The notes beneath the pieces were generated by a model, which had not been told where the DNA came from, searched no databases, and saw only the letters and a program-made list of their open reading frames with translations. The position numbers were made by a program, and so were the translations under genes. From Cyrtodaria siliqua (lineage: Eukaryota; Mollusca; Bivalvia; Adapedonta; Hiatellidae): DNA of 64,000 nucleotides. The stretch is from contig JAWPHD010010994.1 of assembly GCA_037043455.1 (NCBI GenBank), positions 1 to 64,000 on the forward strand, written 5' to 3'. This document shows, one piece after another, positions 59,166 to 64,000 of this stretch (position 1 is the first letter of the stretch; each line of letters opens with the position of its first letter).

Positions 59166-59534
59166 CAACATATATCAAAGTCCTTTAAAGTACATAGTAT
59201 ACCATCTGACATTAGACAAAACGCAACAGTATAATTAATCCCACTAAATACGATTGAGCCTATACTCTAGATCTTCATTGAAGTGAATTTAAAAACTCAA
59301 AACATATTTGGTTTTCTGCAACCCTACACAATGACCAGTAGAAACATGTAAGATCAGTCATATACATCATACATGTACCAGAACATAGTATTGATATTTG
59401 TATACCGTTAAACATAATATATACACCAATGAGTGATGAACTGTGTCAATGTCTGACCCAGACAATAAGCAATAAACCATATTCAATTAGTGGTATACAC
59501 ATAGTATAAGAATGCGTTCAAAGGAGATATCAAT

Positions 59535-60065
59535 GACCGAGAGCAGTTCAATACTCTTACAAAAGTAAACTAGTATTTCACAAAGGGTTAAGGGAGGGGA
59601 TGTACCTAATACAACAGTGCAATACTCTTACAATAGTAAACTAGTATTTCACAAATGTAAGGGAGGGGACGTACCTAATACAACAGTTCAATACACTTAC
59701 AATAGTAAATTAGTATTTCACAAAGACAAGGGGAGTTCATGTACCTAATACAGCAGTTCATTACACTTATAATAGTAAAATAGTATCTCACAAAGACAGT
59801 TCAATGCTCTTCAAATAATAAAATAGTATAACCCAGGGAGGTGATACTTCTGATAGAATAGTTCATTACTCGTACAATAGTAAAATAGTATTTCACAAAT
59901 TTCAGCGAGGTGATACACGTAATGCAGAAATACACTTACAGTAGTAAAATTGTATTTCACAAAGGTAACGGGGGTGTGGGGTGGGGTGTGGGGGGGGGGG
60001 GGTGTGGGGGGTAAAGCACCTAACACAGTACTTCAATATTCTTACAATAGTAAAATATAATTTTA
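59535..60065. repeat. Tandem array, about 70-bp unit, eight copies
   Basis: ACAATAGTAAA(A/C)TAGTATTTCAC recurs near 59571, 59642, 59711, 59781, 59824, 59886, 59950 and 60055. Units also share GGGAGG(G/T)GA and ACCTAATACA. Confidence 0.85.
59968..60013 (+). other. G-rich tract with quadruplex potential
   Basis: More than four runs of three or more G, including an uninterrupted run of 13 or more, inside the 70-bp array. Confidence 0.7.
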
Positions 60066-60639
60066 AAAGGTTCGTGTGAGGGGTTTGGATGTGTATGCAT
60101 TCATGAACAAAAATCCCAAAGTCCTAACGGTCAACTCCGTGCTGGAAAATGTCGTTCGCAACAGGGAACATTTTACCATGGCTTTATTTAACGACTTATA
60201 TCTTCTCCTTGCTAATTGATAGGTGAGATAAAGCTCCAAGCCGGTCATAACTGTTGTATAATTAATCCCCCTTATGAGGATGGATGCTAGAATATTCATA
60301 CTGACGTTCACATGTTGCTATAGTAACTAAATCGTATCGATGGTCATCCATTTAACAGTCAAATAGTGATCCAGGAAATCTTTCTTGTCAAAGGTAATTT
60401 CAGTCACTTTTTAAATTTTGAAGAGTTCTTATCATGGTTGTGTTCACTTGTACTTACAAATACGTCAATCTGGAATGTTGTATTTCACTACCAATTTATC
60501 TTTTAAATGCTGATTTCCCAATTATTTTATGATGAAATACTTCTCAACTTTTCTTACTTGGAGTACTGGTAAAATATAATATAAGTATAACACTTAGTCA
60601 TACATTCTAGCACTAAGCAAATCAAAAGGCATAGCAGAA

Positions 60640-61300
60640 TGTTAAATTTCTCATATCAGAATGTTAAAGGCTGTATATGCCTGTCACATCATAATGTTAA
60701 AGGCGGTATATGTCTGCCATATCAGAATGTTACAGTGTGTATATGCCTGTCATATCATACTGTTAAATGCTATATATGCCTGTCATATCTGAATGTTACA
60801 GTGTGTACAAATCTGTCATATCAGAATGTCAAAGGGTGTATACCTCTGTCATAACAAACTATTAAAGGAGTAAACGCCTTCATAACTTAATATTAAAGTG
60901 TGTAAACGCATACATAACATAATATCGCATTCATGACAAAATATTAAGGGGTGTAAACGCCTGTCATAACATAATATTAAGGGATGTAAATGCCTGTCAT
61001 GTAAACACATGTTATACCATAATATTAACGGGTGTAAACGCATGTCATAGATAATATTAAGTGGTATAAATGCCTGTCGTACATAATATTAAGAGGTGTT
61101 AATGCCTGTAATAAGATAATATTAAGGGGTGTAAACGCCTGTCATAACATATAATTAAGAGGTATAAATGCCTGTTGTAACATAATATTAAGGGGTATAA
61201 AAGACTGTCGTAACATAATATAAAGGGGTGTAAATGCTGTCATAACATACTATTAACGGGTGTAAACGACTGTTAAGGAGTTACACGACTGTTAAGGAGT
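60640..61300. repeat. Tandem array, 33-bp unit, about 20 copies
   Basis: Units resemble AATGTTAAAGGCTGTATATG + CCTGTCATATCAT, drifting to ATAATATTAAGGGGTGTAAA + CGCCTGTCATAAC. The first six units keep an 11-residue period (YQNVKGCICLS) in an open frame at 60639-60854, but later units break frame. Confidence 0.85.
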
Positions 61301-61524
61301 GTATAACTATGTCGTAAAAGTTTGTTGATGGTTGTGTTTAACATTCATAGCAAATCATTTAAGCGTCTATCAAATGAAAGCAACATATTACGGACATAGC
61401 ATTATATTGACAGGTATGACATAACAAATTTGCACTGTGTTTCATGAATATTAATGTCATGTCACTTCAAAAATGTATTTAATATTGCATTAGATTTAAA
61501 TCAAGGCTATAAGTAAGTAAAAAA

Positions 61525-62455
61525 ATAGGTATAAAAGTCGAACAGGAAATGAAGCTTTCACAGAATCAGTAAACCCAAAAATACACTCAAAATGACAAAC
61601 ATGATTGGCAACGCCAACAAAGAACAAAGGCATATGACGTCACAAACACAAACAGGGTTGATGCTTGGTGGTGGACCCTTTTACAGTTCGCCATTATGCT
61701 TTCCTCCTTAATTGTACGATGACCGGACAGGCTATGGACCCTATGATGACGCCTACCTAAAGCCCATTGGGACGGTGGCGTTTCATGCTTGTCCATGTTC
61801 TTTCTTGTCGCGCCCTTAATGGTGTATTCTCTTACTGCTCTGGCTTCTGCCAAGTCATTGAGTACCTTCATTGTGGCTTTCTAGGCTATTGTTTTTTTGT
61901 ATTATATTTACACGAGTATATTTGTGTTTTACTTATATTGCCTATTGATGCTGCCTTGTTGGTTAGAGTTTAGATCATGGCGGGGATTTCTTTATTTACA
62001 CTGTCCTGTTTTAATGGGATGACGGTAGGGTAAGTGTGAGGTTTGGTGCACCCTAGAACCGGTTTAAACCCCCAGTGGCATACTTTGCCACTGACCGTTC
62101 CAAGGCGTTAGCCCTATTGTCAACCCTTTTGTGTTTGTGATGTCGTTTGCATTTTTTATTACTTTTGCCTTTTCGTTTGTCTGTTTGCGTGTTTGTTTTT
62201 GTGTTTTGTGGTTGACTGTCGTCCTTGAATGCTGCTTTCCCTGACCGATATTGTTATCCTTATTGACAATAGGGCTACCGCCTTGGAACGGTCAGTGGCA
62301 AAAAAGGTCGCTGGGGGTTTCAACCAGGTTCTAGGGTGCACCAAACCTCACACTTACCCTACTGTCATCCCAATAAAACGGGACAGTGTAAATAAAGAAA
62401 TCCCAGTTATGAACTATTCGCTAACCAACAATGCAGCATTAATAGGCAATATAGG
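61525..62455. mobile_element. Naiad complex: tail (-), RT end and tail (+), tail (-)
   Basis: 61525-61664 is a minus tail end that stops at GGGTTGAT. 61665-62265 is plus (GGTGGTGGACCCTTTTACAG, the RT stop TAA at 61758-61760, UTR, tail). 62266-62455 is minus again (ATTGACAATAGGGCTACCGC). The central tail is the cleanest example of the tail palindromes. Confidence 0.85.
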
Positions 62456-62744
62456 TAAAAAAGAGTATGATAATGGACCTTTAGAAACGGCCGAGCGCGA
62501 CACGTACGAAATATTGCAGTCTCGGTTTGATTGAGACTGTTCATGAGCGGTAGTGAAATATGCTAGCTACCGCTCACGCCCTCTAGCCCCGGATTGAGCA
62601 GAACTCAATATTCATAAAATCTATGGTACACAATTGTAACCATCCCGAAGATGGCATGCATACGGCGGTGGACATGGAGTCATATGCTTCCCCATGTCGT
62701 ACGGCGTATGGTCCCAGTATCTAATAAAATTAAATGCCCCGAAG
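62455..62744 (+). repeat. Hairpin-rich dispersed repeat H, long copy
   Basis: Over 90 percent identical by eye to 12528-12796, with all four stems kept. It follows a truncated Naiad tail. Confidence 0.85.
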
Positions 62745-62749
62745 AGCGA

Positions 62750-63450
62750 AATAAACATAATGGAATTTAGTTGAGAGCAGCGGTTATGAAGCCTGCGTAT
62801 CACAAGTAACAGCCAAAAGACTAAAGTCTTAAGTTTTATTAAGTATAGACCATTGTTATAATTGTATACACTAACACATTAGCTCGTGCATTGTCTTTTA
62901 CGTTAACCGCTATTATGAAATATTATTTTTATAGTTTTAAATGTCTTACCATAAATGTCCATTTTATAATATAATAAATGTTTAATTGTGTCCATTTTAT
63001 TTAATATCCAAATTAATGAAAACTTTATAAGCGAAGTGTATTAACAATACTAATATACCATGCAGCTAACGTTATATTCCAATATCTGTCTCACGCTCCA
63101 AGCTATCTGACACACACAACAAGACTGATGAGAGATATGACTGCCGGCTAAACGCTGGTAACGTAATTATTGAACAACACACAAATAGAGTGTTATGTGG
63201 CTTTAAGGTTAGGATGTCCGCTAAGGGAAGCATTAACTCTAGCGTTAATCAGATTATGAACTAGGATACTCTTTTGTTTATAGGTAATGTTGCCATGTTT
63301 TCAAACAAGCTTTATTATTGAGAATTCTGAAAAACATGAACAGGACAAAATAATGTAATTGATCCAAATCAAATAAAAATAAACAAAGAACATATGACCA
63401 TTTGATAGTAAATGTAGCTGGTGTTTTTTTGCGAAGACTGATAGTTAACG
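62750..63450. other. No supported gene; AT-rich intergenic DNA
   Basis: No recognisable coding frame, RNA gene or family repeat. Confidence 0.45.
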
Positions 63451-63454
63451 ATAT

Positions 63455-63825
63455 TAACATTTAGACACATGTGGCAAAAACTGATTCTTGTTTTATCATT
63501 AACGCCGGTACCAGTTGTACAAACTGAGTCTTGGTTTATCATTAATGTCTGTACCAGTTGTACATCTAGACACACGTGGCAAAAACTGAGTCTTGTTTTA
63601 TAATTAATGCCTATACCAGGTGTACATTTAGACACATGTGGCAAAAACTGAGTCTTGTTTTTTATCATAAATGCCCTTACCAGTTGTACATTTAGACACA
63701 TGTGGGAAAATCTGAGTCTTGTTTTAGCATTAATGTCTGTACCAGTTGTACATCTAGACACATGTGGCAAAAACTGAGTATTTTTTTTATCATTAATGTC
63801 TGTACCAGTTGTACATTTAATTTGC
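63455..63825. repeat. Tandem array, about 62-bp unit, six copies
   Basis: Units carry GTGGCAAAAACTGAGTCTTG, a T-run, CATTAATGTCTGTACCAGTT and GTACAT(C/T)TAGACACA. GTACAT starts at 63560, 63622, 63686, 63748 and 63811. The first unit boundary has lost about 20 bp. The 152-codon minus frame is a by-product. Confidence 0.9.
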
Positions 63826-64000
63826 ATGCATTGTACATTGCATTAATACAAAAAACAAGGATGAAAGGATTTAACTTGTGAAAACCCCGTAACAATATAT
63901 TTATTAGTTTATGACCGAAGTATACACCTTAACCTTATAGTAGCTGACATCCGGTTAAGTTTAAAGACGTTGGGGGACGAATTTCTTTATTTAGTTAGTT

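Noticed and set aside
63369..63895. Minus-strand frames of 152 and 67 codons
   Set aside because: Products of the 62-bp tandem array; the apparent Cys/Thr-rich repeats follow the DNA unit.

Overview
This is a gene-poor, AT-rich stretch of animal nuclear DNA, most likely from a bivalve mollusc. The organism call is inference. It rests on a single-exon ABHD15-type gene, a THAP-domain exon, tRNA-derived SINEs, and above all a very abundant Penelope-like element (PLE) of the Naiad type, a group known to be numerous in invertebrates including clams. No rRNA, intact tRNA, CRISPR array or prokaryotic signal is visible.

Only one convincing complete gene is present: an intact 394-codon ABHD15-like reading frame on the minus strand (47982-49166), in which Gly replaces the catalytic Ser. 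A THAP zinc-finger exon (4252-4497) sits behind a CRE and a CCAAT box. Two weaker coding traces (about 5941-6041 and 6411-6785, both minus) and an RTE-like LINE tail (7048-7395, minus) complete the coding content. Everything else that looks like an open frame is retroelement debris or tandem repeat.

Naiad-type PLE copies dominate. The best are at 18872-22200 (+), 30779-33078 (+), 37330-39935 (-), 44470-45435 (-) and 46478-47275 (+), with about twenty shorter 3'-tail fragments in both orientations. Taken together the copies show an N-terminal GIY-YIG-like endonuclease remnant, a CxC linker, an ADKA block, RT palm motifs (IPMGTN, YLDD), a thumb and a conserved 3' tail rich in palindromes. Two independent copies carry an in-frame TGA at the same codon (20147-20149 and 31223-31225), a candidate selenocysteine site.

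Non-autonomous elements include two TTAA-flanked MITE families, a CATTACGT-ended MITE in three copies, a MITE with arms of about 48 bp, two 100-bp fold-backs, a tRNA-derived SINE in three copies and a hairpin-rich dispersed repeat in seven copies. Tandem arrays occur at 2325-3130 (46/92 bp), 16045-16790 (38 bp), 43618-44105 (49 bp), 59535-60065 (about 70 bp, with a G-rich tract), 60640-61300 (33 bp) and 63455-63825 (62 bp). Older decayed arrays of 150-165 bp lie at 9205-10270 and 33080-34810. A nearly exact 1.5-kb segmental duplication occupies 27099-30115. The window reads as layered transposon nesting around one housekeeping-type gene.
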